Assembly: GCF_015477355.1 (NCBI RefSeq) | Contig: NZ_JADLRJ010000021.1 | Location: 1 to 64,000, forward strand | Reading direction: 5' to 3' | Source of the DNA: Nocardia blacklockiae | GTDB lineage: Bacteria; Actinomycetota; Actinomycetes; Mycobacteriales; Mycobacteriaceae | Length of the DNA stretch: 64,000 nt | Shown here: positions 1 to 8,520 of the stretch, piece after piece | Numbering within the stretch: position 1 is the first letter of the stretch | Layout: each line of letters starts with the position of its first letter | The notes under the pieces: generated by a model | Told to the model about the DNA's origin: nothing | What the model saw: only the letters and a program-made list of their open reading frames with translations | Database searches by the model: none | Position numbers and translations under genes: made by a program

Positions 1-120
1 CTCGTCCGTGAGCACGCCCGCGACGGACGCATCCGAACCCTGCCCGGCGTGGGACACGGGCTTCAGAACTTCGTTCCGAAGCCCGTGGCGAATGCCCTCG
101 CCGAACAGATCACCATTTGA
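1..120 (+). CDS. Alpha/beta hydrolase, C-terminal end (partial)
   Basis: Frame 1 is open from the window edge to a TGA at 118-120 and encodes 39 residues. The segment reads like the last part of an alpha/beta hydrolase: a short strand, then GVGH, which would carry the catalytic histidine, then an amphipathic final helix (VANALAEQI). The 5' part lies outside the window, so substrate and full length cannot be judged. Family assignment rests on the GVGH context only. Confidence 0.5.
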   Translation, partial: LVREHARDGRIRTLPGVGHGLQNFVPKPVANALAEQITI

Positions 121-672
121 CGCGCCGACCGCAGACCCGGCCACTGGAATCCGTCACGCGCTCAAACCCGCGCGGGTCGCGGCATGAGGGTGCACTTCCG
201 CCGACGGCGTCGGCGGTGCTGCGCAACCGAGCGCTCAGCGGCATGCGCGCTCGGCCCGTCACATCGGAATCTACTGCTGCGCAGTGCGTGTCAAACCCCG
301 CCCGACCAGTGGAACCCGAATCGGCGCAGACCGCGACCGATTGCCTCGGGTGATCGACGCTCACCGGCCTTACACTCGACCCGCCACGACCGATCCATCC
401 ACGAGCCCGGCAGACGGGCTCGGACGGCAGCACTCCGGCCAGGAGATTTCACATGAGAATAGTTGGGCAGCAGGCGGGTTCGTCGTCCGGTGCGGAAGCG
501 GTCGATGCGGTCGGGTCGTGCCCGGCGGAGTCGTCCGGTGCTGAGATCGGCGCTCGATCGCTGCAAGACGGTGCGACGTGACCGGGGGCGATCATGCAGA
601 CGATCATCGATGTGCACTCGTCCCACACACGCCGGTATCCGAAGCGTGGAGCACGAACACGGAAGGGGGCTG

Positions 673-849
673 ATGAGCATGGTGCGAGAGCTGCGCGTAG
701 GCCATGTCCGCTCCCTGCTGCGGTCGGATCCCGCTCGGTCCCACGCCGTGATCGCGGCTGCCTCCGGATTCGCCACCGAACGGCATTTCTACCGAGTCTT
801 CCGGCAGCGGACCGGATTGACGCCTAGGGAGTACCGCGCAGCCGGATCG
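673..849 (+). pseudogene. AraC-family regulator remnant (second helix-turn-helix only)
   Basis: About 58 codons from the ATG at 673 encode the last helix-turn-helix of an AraC/XylS regulator. The core (AAASGFATERHFYRVF, then TGLTPREYRAA) matches the family signature of a GF..xxFxRxF helix followed by G.TPxxYR. The first HTH and the ligand-binding domain are absent upstream, and after position 850 the frame runs on as arginine-rich sequence unlike protein. I call it a 5'-truncated relic. The flanks at 121-672 and 850-1189 contain only unconvincing overlapping frames, and I see no gene there. Confidence 0.6.
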
Positions 850-1189
850 GGCACGATCGGTCACGGAATGCGCCGCCCCCGTGCCGCACAGTGGAAACGC
901 CCTCGAAAAGCCGCAGAGGGTGTCGTGAGGGCTTCGCCGCATCCTGGCCGGAGGACGAAGCCGTCACGACGTTCGGCCGGGCCGCCGTCCCTGCCGATCG
1001 GCCCGAGGCGAGCGATACGGCGCACGTTGCCGCCGACGGCCGGTCGCGGGGAGGTTCTGCGGGCAGCGCCGCCCACAGTCAGCTGCTCGTCCGACGGCGG
1101 GTCCGGGCATTGCCCTCACGACGGCGGCCGCACCGCGCTCCAGTTCAACGCTGGGAAGACCTCGGCTCGGGGCACGATAGATTCTGCAC

Positions 1190-1618
1190 ATGATCGCACG
1201 CAGCGCACTTTCAGGGTTTGTCGTCGCATCATCAACCGCAGCCGTCCTCACCGCCTCGGGATCAGCCGGGGCCGTCATCGTTCCACCCAGCAGCGCCACC
1301 GTGACCGTCTCCGGGGAGTCGGTCACCGCGACGCTGAGCCGGATCAGCACCGACCTGCCCGGCGGCACCGTGCAGTGCACACTCATGGTCGACGGTGATC
1401 CGCAGCAGAACTCGCTGTCCACCCGCGAGGCCGCTCCGGCGGACTTCACGCTCGAGCGCACTGTGACCGTGGGTGACCACCTGGCCGTCACCTACTGCGC
1501 GGACTTCCCCGCCGACTCCGACACGGCCGCTTCCTACCCGACGCTGGCCTGCGCCAAGGTCAGCCTGCCCGCGGGCACCGTCGAGTCCCTGCCCACCGAT
1601 CGCTGCTACCTGCCCTGA
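1190..1618 (+). CDS. Small secreted protein of unknown function
   Basis: Encodes 142 residues from the ATG at 1190. The N-terminus has a short basic start, a hydrophobic alanine/valine-rich stretch and a small-residue region near residues 24-28 (GSAGA), which looks like a Sec signal peptide. The mature part is rich in Ser, Thr, Val and Asp, with cysteines near residues 63, 103, 125 and 139 that could form two disulfides. No catalytic motif is recognised. The gene stands alone, is followed by a strong hairpin, and has a weak ribosome site. Export is inferred; function is unknown. Confidence 0.65.
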   Translation: MIARSALSGFVVASSTAAVLTASGSAGAVIVPPSSATVTVSGESVTATLSRISTDLPGGTVQCTLMVDGDPQQNSLSTREAAPADFTLERTVTVGDHLAVTYCADFPADSDTAASYPTLACAKVSLPAGTVESLPTDRCYLP

Positions 1619-1627
1619 TTCCCGCTA

Positions 1628-1662
1628 CGGCGAAACCCGCTCCCACGGAGTGGGTTTCGCCG
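1628..1662 (+). terminator. Rho-independent-like hairpin after the secreted protein
   Basis: An 11-bp perfect stem (CGGCGAAACCC pairing with GGGTTTCGCCG) encloses a 13-base loop that can itself form a short CTCC/GGAG extension. It begins ten bases after the stop codon at 1616-1618. There is no long T tract, as is usual in high-GC actinobacteria. Confidence 0.7.
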
Positions 1663-1839
1663 TCGAACAGCTCCGACTCGACCCCGCTCTGGGCTCGATC
1701 GACCTCCGATTCGAAGCGTTGCAGGCCCTCAATTACCCAGGACCTGGGTATAGAGCTTTGTTCGCATCCGCATGAACCGGGCTCCGCTGACCAGCCGGGA
1801 GGGACTGTCGGAACATCGGCGGGCGCGGTTCCGGGTTAC

Positions 1840-2466
1840 TCACTTCACGACCGGCGATGGGTTCGGCCGTGCCCGTAACGCGTCGATGGCGGTGTCGATC
1901 GCGGCCAGGGCCGCGGTTCTGTCGAGGCCCGCCCTCGACACCAGCGACAGTCCTTGGACGACGAACAGCAGTAGCTGGGCCTGGGCCTCGGGCGGGGCGC
2001 TGTCGGTGACTTCGCCGGCTGCCTGTGCGCGGCGGAGTGCGCCGGTGACGATATCGGTGAATCGAGAGTACGAGCGGGCGACGAGCTCGGTGGCTTCGCG
2101 ATCGTGTGGTACGAGCTCCGCGCTGGTGTTGCCCATCAGGCATCCGTTCGGTGCGCCCACGTCGGAGATCAACTCGTCCAAGCGTGCCGGGTGGGTCAGA
2201 ATCTCGCGAAGTGCCGGCAGGAGTGCGGGAGTGTCGAGTGTAGCGACCAGGTGCTGCTCGTATACCTCCCAGTAGAGCCGGACGGCGTCGAGATAGAAGC
2301 GGCGCTTGTCCCCGAACGCTCCGTAGAGGCTGCCGCGTTCGATGCCCAGCGCGTCGACCAGGTCTTGGACCGAGGTCGTCTCATAGCCGCGGGACCAGAA
2401 CAGCTGCACTGCGCGTATCAGCGTCTGATCCTTGTCGAACTCGCGGGGACGTCCCGTACGTGCCAC
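1840..2466 (-). CDS. TetR/AcrR-family transcriptional repressor
   Basis: Encodes 208 residues from the GTG at 2466 (residues ARTGRPREFD). The N-terminal helix-turn-helix is clear (SRGYETTSVQDLVDALGIERGSLYGAFGDKRRFY, about residues 25-58 in sequence order), followed by an all-helical ligand-binding domain. An upstream ATG at 2547 would add 27 residues and would place the palindromic operator inside the coding region, so I prefer the GTG start. The gene diverges from a short-chain dehydrogenase at 2599 with a perfect inverted repeat between them. The likely role is autoregulation plus control of that dehydrogenase. The ligand is unknown. Confidence 0.85.
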   Translation of the reverse strand: MARTGRPREFDKDQTLIRAVQLFWSRGYETTSVQDLVDALGIERGSLYGAFGDKRRFYLDAVRLYWEVYEQHLVATLDTPALLPALREILTHPARLDELISDVGAPNGCLMGNTSAELVPHDREATELVARSYSRFTDIVTGALRRAQAAGEVTDSAPPEAQAQLLLFVVQGLSLVSRAGLDRTAALAAIDTAIDALRARPNPSPVVK

Positions 2467-2476
2467 CCGTCCCACA

Positions 2477-2512
2477 CTACGACTTCTTGACGAAGCGTTC
2501 AAGAAGTCGTAG
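2477..2512. promoter_or_regulatory. Perfect palindromic operator between tetR-like gene and SDR gene
   Basis: Two 14-bp arms, CTACGACTTCTTGA (2477-2490) and TCAAGAAGTCGTAG (2499-2512), are exact reverse complements separated by 8 bases. The site lies 11 bp upstream of the repressor GTG and 87 bp upstream of the divergent dehydrogenase start. A long perfect palindrome in this position is typical of a TetR dimer operator. Binding is inferred. Confidence 0.8.
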
Positions 2513-2598
2513 CGTCGGCCGAAGTGACTTTTGGAACGGCTGCACATAAGTCATTGGATCAACCAGCGAGCCGCAGTCAGAGGTGAGGAGAACGAGTC

Positions 2599-3348
2599 GT
2601 GAGTCGTCTCGCGGGAAAGCACGCACTGATCACCGGAGGTACGGGCGGCATCGGGTTCGAAACCGCCCGTCAGTTCCTTGCCGAAGGAGCAACCGTCGCG
2701 ATCACCGGTCGCTCGCAGGAAAAGTTGGACAAGGCCGCGCGAGAATTGGGGGGCCCGGTGGTGGCGATCCGCAGCGATGCCGCCGACATACCCGGCCAAG
2801 CGGTGCTCGCCGCGCGGCTGCAGGCCGAATGGCCCAAGCTCGACATCCTGATGGGCAACGCCGCCGACGTGACTCATCTCCCGATCGAGGAATGGACCGA
2901 GGAGGCTTTCGACAAGCTCGTCGCCACTAATCTCAAATCGCCCTTTTTCCTGATCAAGGCCCTGTTGCCACTGTTCTCCCGGCGGTCCTCGGTCATCCTC
3001 GTCGGCTCGGTCTCCGCCTTCGTCGGGCACGAGAACGCGGCAGTCTACGGCGCCGCGAAGGCGGGGCTGCTGTCGCTTTCACGCGGGCTGACCTACGAAC
3101 TGAAAGATCGAGGTATCCGGATCAACGGGCTCAGCCCCGGGCCGACCCGCACCGACACCTTCGGACCTCTCGGCCCCGAGCGCCGAGACGCCATCTACGA
3201 GCAACTGGAACGAGTCGTGCCACTGCACCGCGTCGGGACCGCCACCGAAATAGCCAAAGCGGCCGTCTACCTCGCCTCCGACGAGTCCGCCTACACCGCC
3301 GGCACCGTGCTGCGCGTCGACGGCGGCATCGGCGAACTCGCCTACTGA
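2599..3348 (+). CDS. Short-chain dehydrogenase/reductase (SDR)
   Basis: Encodes 249 residues from a GTG preceded by the ribosome site AGGTGAGGAG (2581-2590). It is a classical SDR: the cofactor motif TGGTGGIG lies at residues 12-19, and the catalytic Ser137, Tyr150 and Lys154 (YGAAK) are in place. The NNAG motif is replaced by GNAA. GRS after the second strand suggests an NADP(H) preference (inference). The C-terminal VDGGIG is typical of the family. The substrate is unknown. The divergent TetR gene and its operator suggest induction by a small molecule, perhaps the substrate. Confidence 0.85.
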   Translation: MSRLAGKHALITGGTGGIGFETARQFLAEGATVAITGRSQEKLDKAARELGGPVVAIRSDAADIPGQAVLAARLQAEWPKLDILMGNAADVTHLPIEEWTEEAFDKLVATNLKSPFFLIKALLPLFSRRSSVILVGSVSAFVGHENAAVYGAAKAGLLSLSRGLTYELKDRGIRINGLSPGPTRTDTFGPLGPERRDAIYEQLERVVPLHRVGTATEIAKAAVYLASDESAYTAGTVLRVDGGIGELAY

Positions 3349-3371
3349 GGAAGCTGCGAAGCGCTGGACCC

Positions 3372-3668
3372 CTATCGAGGGCCCCTGGCCCCGAGAATGC
3401 CGCTGACGTCGAGCAGGTCGCCCATGCGCAAGTCGTCGTCCTTCGGTGGCGGGAGGCCGCTGGCGGCGAACAGGTCTCGGGCGCTCGTCGCGTTCAGCTC
3501 CCAGCCGCGGTCGGTCAGGTAGGGATCGGGGCTTGGCGGCAGTGCAGTGCCGGAGTCTGTCCTTTGAATGTGCCTATACGTTGCCGATGGTTGGGCGGTA
3601 CCTATTCGGTGAGACTGACCACGATCTTTGTCGGTCTCCCTGAGATATCGGGACTCGGGTGAGTTCAC
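3372..3668 (-). CDS. Unrecognised ORF, possibly a gene remnant
   Basis: An open frame of 98 codons starting at GTG 3668. The C-terminal half (DPYLTDRGWELNATSARDLF, then a Pro/Asp-rich tail) reads like protein, while the first 40 residues are Arg/Ser/Thr-rich and less convincing. There is no clear ribosome site. It lies just downstream of another unrecognised minus-strand ORF. I cannot assign a family. It could be the 3' part of a decayed gene. Confidence 0.3.
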   Translation of the reverse strand: MNSPESRYLRETDKDRGQSHRIGTAQPSATYRHIQRTDSGTALPPSPDPYLTDRGWELNATSARDLFAASGLPPPKDDDLRMGDLLDVSGILGARGPR

Positions 3669-3687
3669 CGAAGCAAGTGTTCACATT

Positions 3688-4110
3688 TCAGGAGGTCGCG
3701 GTCGGAACGTATTGGGTGCGGTGTCCGGGCGCTTTCCCCGTGCGTTCGAGATCGCCGAAAAGCTTTTCGATCGCTGTTCTTCCCTCGTTGTACTGCGCAT
3801 GTGGATCCGTGGAAAACAAGCGCATGCTTCGCAACATGGCGTCGGCAACGATGTCGGCGCCAGGGTCGACGTCGCCGCCGAAAGCCAAAGCGTGCCAGAG
3901 CGCTTCGATCTCGACGCTGTCGCCTTCGGGTCGGCGCCGTGGGTTGGTGCGGCTGATGAAGTCGTCCGACTTCTTCCTGGCGTGGCGAAACTGCTGGGGG
4001 GCCAGTCGATAAGCGATATCGACCGCATCCTCCGAGGTTGCTCGACGGTGTTGGATGGCTCGTTCGATACGCCTGTCGAGCGTTCGGCTTCCGTCGGTCA
4101 GGAACCACAT
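3688..4110 (-). CDS. Hypothetical protein, 5' end unclear
   Basis: From ATG 4110 the frame encodes 140 residues with a natural mix of acidic, hydrophobic and aromatic residues (for example DAVDIAYRLAPQQFRHARKK). The same frame stays open, protein-like and in register to 4203 (DPHYQDLLDSCLDIPEAGIR), where a TGA precedes it and no ATG, GTG or TTG is available. The true N-terminus may therefore have been lost by a frameshift. No domain is recognised. The gene may be broken. Confidence 0.45.
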   Translation of the reverse strand: MWFLTDGSRTLDRRIERAIQHRRATSEDAVDIAYRLAPQQFRHARKKSDDFISRTNPRRRPEGDSVEIEALWHALAFGGDVDPGADIVADAMLRSMRLFSTDPHAQYNEGRTAIEKLFGDLERTGKAPGHRTQYVPTATS

Positions 4111-4203
4111 GAGGGCGCACCGAATCCCGGCTTCGGGGATGTCCAGGCAGGAATCCAGCAGATCCTGATAATGGGGGTCGACGGTGAAATCTTGAGCACT
4201 GAT

Positions 4204-4602
4204 TCATAGATCGACCTGCCACGCCGGGTCGTCACGGCAAGGGCTTCGGCAATGCGGACCGTCTCCGGCTCACACACGGATTTCGATCCGAATGCCTGAC
4301 CCCGAACGCGCGATATGCGGCATTACAAGGGCGCTCCGGGGGTCTCGTCGCATAGCATCAGGTCAGCTCCTGTCCTCGGACGATAACCAGCGCCCAATCG
4401 TCGGGGCGCGGGGCAGTGGCCCTGAGCGAGGAGCCGACGCGGGGCCTCCTGAGATAGGACGCTCCTGGCGGTTATCGCAGGACGGGATCCTCACCGGTTG
4501 AGGCAGGTGTCCCGCATGAAATTGCCGGGTTTCTTCGATGCCGATCGTGGTGTTTGCGTGGTCGGCGGTCGGTTGTGTGGTGGTGTCGGTCGGACGCCGG
4601 AT
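4204..4602. other. Intergenic stretch without a recognisable gene
   Basis: About 400 bases between the hypothetical minus-strand ORF and the end of the coiled-coil gene. Short overlapping frames exist, but none has a ribosome site or a protein-like composition. I see no repeat, RNA gene or clear regulatory signal. Confidence 0.4.
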
Positions 4603-5301
4603 TCAGGGGTTCTTGGTTGCGCAGTCGGGTGCTGGCGGGTCCGGAGTCTGGTGTGCCGGGGGAGTCGCTTCGGCGGTGGGTTCGCCGGCGCGGTGGAGTT
4701 CGCGCTGGCTGTCGGCGGTGGCGCGGTCGATCTCTGCCTGTTCGCGTCGGACGCGGGCGTCGCTGCGGTTCAACGCGGCCTCGCTGCGATCCAGCCGTTC
4801 GGCGCTGGTCGCCAGCAGTGCCCGGCTACGCGTGATCGCTGCCCGCATCAGGTCGGCGGTGTCGGTCGGCTGGCCGAGGGCACGGGCGCGTTCACTCAAT
4901 CGGTGTTCCAGGGCGTCGAGATGTTCCTCCCGCTGGTCGGCGGCGCGTTCCCGCTGGTCGGCGTGCCCTTCGCGGATGTCGGCCGCGTTGTCGCGCCGGT
5001 CGGCGAGCGCGTCACGCTCGTCGGCTGTGGCCTGACGGTCGTCGGCGAGGACTTGGCGTTCGTCGGCGGTGGCTTGGCGTTCGTCGGCCGTGGCCCGGCG
5101 TGCCGAGGCCGCCGCGGTGTCATCTGCTCGGCGCTCGTCAGCGGCCTGTTCGCGGCGCGTCACCGCCTCTTCACGGGCTTGCACCCGAGCTTCTCGTTGT
5201 TCGAGCCGGTCCTCCCGCGCGGCCCACGCCGCAACGCGCGCGAACTCTTCCGCATCACCCTCGCCCGGCTCCCGCTGTTCTGTCGGCACCCTTCGAATCA
5301 T
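4603..5301 (-). CDS. Coiled-coil protein with DERQ-type repeats (copy 1)
   Basis: Encodes 232 residues from ATG 5301 (MIRRVPTEQREPG). The middle (about residues 30-150) is a charged helical array of imperfect seven- to eight-residue units such as ATADERQ, QVLADDRQ and REHADQRE-like blocks, which predicts a long coiled coil. Leu/Ala helices and a proline-rich tail follow. There is no signal peptide or membrane span. Similar ADDRD-type heptads are known in front of actinobacterial signalling domains, but no such domain is attached here. A copy with three substitutions over about 200 residues lies at 19571-20269 on the other strand. A TTG at 5331 would add ten residues, but that frame is not shared by copy 2, so the ATG is chosen. 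Confidence 0.7.
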   Translation of the reverse strand: MIRRVPTEQREPGEGDAEEFARVAAWAAREDRLEQREARVQAREEAVTRREQAADERRADDTAAASARRATADERQATADERQVLADDRQATADERDALADRRDNAADIREGHADQRERAADQREEHLDALEHRLSERARALGQPTDTADLMRAAITRSRALLATSAERLDRSEAALNRSDARVRREQAEIDRATADSQRELHRAGEPTAEATPPAHQTPDPPAPDCATKNP

Positions 5302-5325
5302 GCCGGAAACGCGCGCGGGCAGAGA
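4620..5325 (-). repeat. ~700-bp inverted repeat, copy 1
   Basis: This segment and 19547-20248 are inverted copies. Inside the coding part the two are almost identical to about codon 203, then similarity falls off gradually through the proline-rich tail. Upstream of the start codon, similarity continues for about 25-30 bases with small indels (GCGCGC, then GTTTCCGG, then CATG). The two copies face each other across about 14 kb. The edges are my estimate by eye. Confidence 0.8.
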
Positions 5326-5377
5326 TGACAACCGTTACCAAGCACGGGGTTCCGCTATGACTGTGCTGCTGAGCCGG

Positions 5378-5536
5378 TCAGTGGCGCGCCGTAGCTAGCC
5401 GTTTCGCCGCCTCGACGACAAATCGTCGGCGGGCCGCGCGCTCTTGCTGGTCGTCAGGTCCGTTTCCGGTGATCAGCTCGGCGAGCTGTGGCACGGTCTG
5501 CCACCAGGCGGCGAGGGCGATGAGCGCGAAGATCGA
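5378..5536 (-). pseudogene. TetR-family C-terminal remnant
   Basis: The last 52 codons before the TGA at 5378-5380 encode a sequence typical of the final helices of TetR-like proteins (SIFALIALAAWWQTVPQLAE, then ERAARRRFVVEAAKRLA). Upstream in this frame the sequence is Ser/Arg/Pro-rich, and the HTH that should begin the gene is missing, because the dehydrogenase start region occupies that place. I read it as the 3' relic of a divergent regulator of the next SDR gene. Confidence 0.6.
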
Positions 5537-5581
5537 CGGCGGCCGCGAGCCGTTCCAGCTCGGTGGACAGGACGAAACTAT

Positions 5582-5605
5582 TCCAACCGAAACGTTGGAG
5601 TTGGA
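5582..5605. promoter_or_regulatory. Operator-like inverted repeat before the second SDR gene
   Basis: TCCAAC (5582-5587) and GTTGGA (5594-5599) form a palindrome with a 6-base spacer, and a second GTTGGA follows at once (5600-5605). It sits 10-33 bp upstream of the ATG at 5615 and next to the TetR remnant. It may be the surviving operator of that lost regulator. Confidence 0.45.
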
Positions 5606-5614
5606 AGGAGCATC

Positions 5615-6373
5615 ATGACCGAGATCGTCCGTCTTCCCACACAGATCCGCCCGCCGGCGCCCGGATTGATCGCGCTGGTGAGCGGAGGAAACAGCGGCAT
5701 CGGATTCGACACGGCCCGACAGCTGCTCGACCGTGGCCTCACTGTCTGGATCGGGGCACGCGACGTCGACAAGGGGCGGCGGGCAGCGACCGAACTCGGC
5801 CCTACCGCGCACGTCGTGCAGCTGGACGTCACCGCCCCGTCATCGATCGCCGCGGCCGTAGGACAGGTCGGCGACCTGGACATTCTGGTCAACAACGCGG
5901 GCGTGAACCCCGGCGGCGAAGACATCACCGGCACCACACTCGATCAGTTGCGGACCGCCTACGAGACCAACGTCTTCGGGCTCATCGCCGTCACCCAGGC
6001 CTTCCTTCCGGCGCTGCGCCGCTCGGCGCACCCTCGTATCGTCAACGTCTCCAGCGGCACCGGATCGCTCACCTGGAACAGCGGCCCGAATCCGCAATTC
6101 GACCCGGAACGCGTGCGGGGCGGCGGCCTCGCTTATCGCAGCTCGAAGACCGCCGTGAATGCCGTCACACTTCTCACGGCCCAGACGCTCGGCGACAACG
6201 TCAAGGTCAACGCCCTCGCACCCGGCCGCCGCCGCACCAACCTCATCCCCGGCATGACCGTCGGCGGAGACCCCGCCGAAGCCGCCACAGGAGCCATCCG
6301 TCTCGCGCTCCTGCCCGACAACGGCCCCACCGGCGCCCTCTGGTCCTGGGACGGGACACGCGTTCCGTGGTGA
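5615..6373 (+). CDS. Short-chain dehydrogenase/reductase (SDR)
   Basis: Encodes 252 residues from ATG 5615 with the ribosome site GGAAGGAG just upstream. It has the cofactor motif SGGNSGIG at residues 23-30, NNAG at 93-96, Ser146/Ser147, Tyr174 and Lys178 (YRSSK), so the active site is complete. Arg49 in the GARD segment favours NADP(H) (inference). The C-terminus (GPTGALWSWDG) lacks the usual D-G-G tail. The substrate is unknown. The gene was probably once paired with the divergent TetR gene now reduced to a remnant. Confidence 0.85.
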   Translation: MTEIVRLPTQIRPPAPGLIALVSGGNSGIGFDTARQLLDRGLTVWIGARDVDKGRRAATELGPTAHVVQLDVTAPSSIAAAVGQVGDLDILVNNAGVNPGGEDITGTTLDQLRTAYETNVFGLIAVTQAFLPALRRSAHPRIVNVSSGTGSLTWNSGPNPQFDPERVRGGGLAYRSSKTAVNAVTLLTAQTLGDNVKVNALAPGRRRTNLIPGMTVGGDPAEAATGAIRLALLPDNGPTGALWSWDGTRVPW

Positions 6374-6486
6374 TGGGCGTGTGCGGGTAGCGAAGTCGTT
6401 GTGGTCCTTCCATGACACCGCGCTCGATGTGCGCACGGTCCGGTCGACGCATCTGCGCCGCGCGGGAACGCGCGTCGGGTGGGGCG

Positions 6487-8250
6487 TCAGCCGTCGAGCC
6501 AGTCGCCGTGTACCGGGCTGGGCGTGTAGCCGAGGCAGTTCCACAGGAAATGAGGGTGGGCGCAGCCGAACATGTACGCCAGCAGGGCGGTGTCCTCGCC
6601 CGCGGCAGGTGCGCGGTGCAGGTGGTGGAACCGGGCGGCTCCGACCGCAGCCGAGTCGGTCTGTATCGCGCGGGCTCGCCTGGTGTCGGTGTCCCCGGTG
6701 ACAACAGCCTGTACCGCCGCGATATAGGTGCGGCGCAGGATCTCCCAGCAGTTGTCCACCCTGCCGCGCCAGGGGCCATGAAGTGCTTCGAACGCGGCCA
6801 ATTCCTCACCGAGCAGTGGCGCCGCCGCCGGGCACTCGAAGCGGCAGCGTTCGACCAGCGCAGCCGCCCGGTCTCCGAGTGTGCCCACGGTCGGCCGCCG
6901 CCCCGAGGACAGGTTCAGGCCGCCCGTGAGGAGCCCGGCCCCGCTGTCCGGACGCAGCCCGCACAGCGGGCAGTCCCGGTTCGACTGCCCGGCCGGGCGA
7001 GCATCGACTGTCGTCAGGGCAGGTGTGAGCCCGTCGAACCACAGGGCGTGCCGCCCGGCCAGCCCTTGCCAGCCGATCGTGGTCGGCATCAGCCATGAGT
7101 TCCACAGCAGTGCGTGTGCCTCAGGGGTACACCCGAACTTGATCATGGCGATGGCGCAGGCGGCGTACACGACCTTGTCGTGGGTGGGCATCGTGCTGAG
7201 CCAGAAGTTGTTGATCTCACCGGTGACGGCGTCGGCGCGCACATCGGTCATGTCGTCGAGCAGCCGGCACATCACCAGCGCTGCCAGGTGGGGCTCCGAC
7301 CACAACTCGGTATCCGGCGGCACGTGCCAGAACAGGCAGTCCATCAGCTGCAGCAGCACGTAGCTGCCGGTATCCAGCGGGTTGGCGGCAGTCAGCGAGA
7401 CCACGCCGCGCGCGTGCCGGTCCAGCCAGTATTCGTCGACCTGCCGCTTGTAGGCCGCGAACAACCCCACCACCAGGGCACGGGCCCCGTGAACGCTGAA
7501 TCGGGTGGCCAAACCCTGCCGCACACTCCGATCCGCACGCGCGGCGTCGAGGTCGGCGACTACCCGCTTGTACTCGTGGAGGGCCAGAATGTCGTCCTCG
7601 TACCGCGAGCGCAGCCCCAGATCGCGATCCGCGTCGTTCAGCAGTCGCGTCCACCTCCAACCGCCGGTCAGCACACAGTCCAGCTCCCGCCGGTAGGGCC
7701 GGATCTTCGTCTCCAACGGCCGGCCGTCGCTGCGCCGCCAGGTGTAGTCGTCCGGTCCCCGCGCCGGCGCCACCGGCAGGCTCGCACACAAGGCACAGGT
7801 GCACGGTTGTTCACCCTCGGCGGATGCGTCGGCGTGCCCGTTGTGAATCCTGCTGCGCCACACCCCTTCCAGCAGCTCGCAGGTCAGGCGGCACATCTCG
7901 ACTTCAACGGCGACGTCGGGGAACGAGGCCACAATATCGGCCAGTCTCGTCTCCAACCACCGCAGTCGCCGCCTGGCTCGCGCATCCGGCTCGGGCCACG
8001 ATCGCGGCCGACCGGCCAGCGCCGCACCGACCGAGAACACCTCACCGGAACCACCCTGACCGGACAGGGCCAGCCGCGTCGACACGGCTCGCTCGCCATG
8101 GCCGAACTCAGCCGTGGCCGGCTGAAGCCGCGCAAGAACCAGATCGGCGAGACCGGCTCCGGGCTCGTGTACCGGCAGTGACACGCCGGACCCTGGATGC
8201 CGGCCATCGCTCCGTCCACCGATCACAGCGGGGCGAAGATCTTCAGGCAC
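6487..8250 (-). CDS. Unrecognised 587-aa protein with DDxxD motif and Cys clusters
   Basis: Chosen start is GTG 8250, preceded at six bases by GGAG. The open frame continues 238 codons further upstream, but that part is low-complexity and overlaps another gene's relic. I recognise no family. Visible features are a mostly alpha-helical composition, DDMTD at residues 332-336 followed by NNFW, an Asp-rich NDADRD at 205-210, and cysteine clusters CTCALC (150-155) and CPLC (427-430). A DDxxD motif in an all-alpha protein would suit a class I terpene synthase or prenyltransferase, and the neighbours (MetE-like protein, terpene synthase, P450, HMG-CoA reductase) make that tempting. The usual NSE triad is not where it should be. 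Function remains open. Confidence 0.75.
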   Translation of the reverse strand: MPEDLRPAVIGGRSDGRHPGSGVSLPVHEPGAGLADLVLARLQPATAEFGHGERAVSTRLALSGQGGSGEVFSVGAALAGRPRSWPEPDARARRRLRWLETRLADIVASFPDVAVEVEMCRLTCELLEGVWRSRIHNGHADASAEGEQPCTCALCASLPVAPARGPDDYTWRRSDGRPLETKIRPYRRELDCVLTGGWRWTRLLNDADRDLGLRSRYEDDILALHEYKRVVADLDAARADRSVRQGLATRFSVHGARALVVGLFAAYKRQVDEYWLDRHARGVVSLTAANPLDTGSYVLLQLMDCLFWHVPPDTELWSEPHLAALVMCRLLDDMTDVRADAVTGEINNFWLSTMPTHDKVVYAACAIAMIKFGCTPEAHALLWNSWLMPTTIGWQGLAGRHALWFDGLTPALTTVDARPAGQSNRDCPLCGLRPDSGAGLLTGGLNLSSGRRPTVGTLGDRAAALVERCRFECPAAAPLLGEELAAFEALHGPWRGRVDNCWEILRRTYIAAVQAVVTGDTDTRRARAIQTDSAAVGAARFHHLHRAPAAGEDTALLAYMFGCAHPHFLWNCLGYTPSPVHGDWLDG

Positions 8251-8520
8251 GATGAACTCCTGGCGAACGACAGTGTGTCGCCCCCGAGAGGGACGCATCT
8301 CCAGGATCACCCGAACCCTCGGCTGCACGGAAGTCACCGCCACGCATAACGACAATGCGGAACATGCATACAAGATCCGCGCACGGACCGACAGATCCGC
8401 GGCTGTCAGACATGACGAACAGGTCGATATGCCTGCGGGACACCAACACCGCTGTGGAGGGTCATCACGTCGCGGTGTTGGTATAAACACGGGTCGGGGT
8501 GACGAAACAAGGGTGCCACG

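Noticed and set aside
3659-4209. Plus-strand ORFs over the hypothetical minus-strand gene
   Set aside because: Composition is less protein-like than the minus frame 3688-4203, and there is no start signal.
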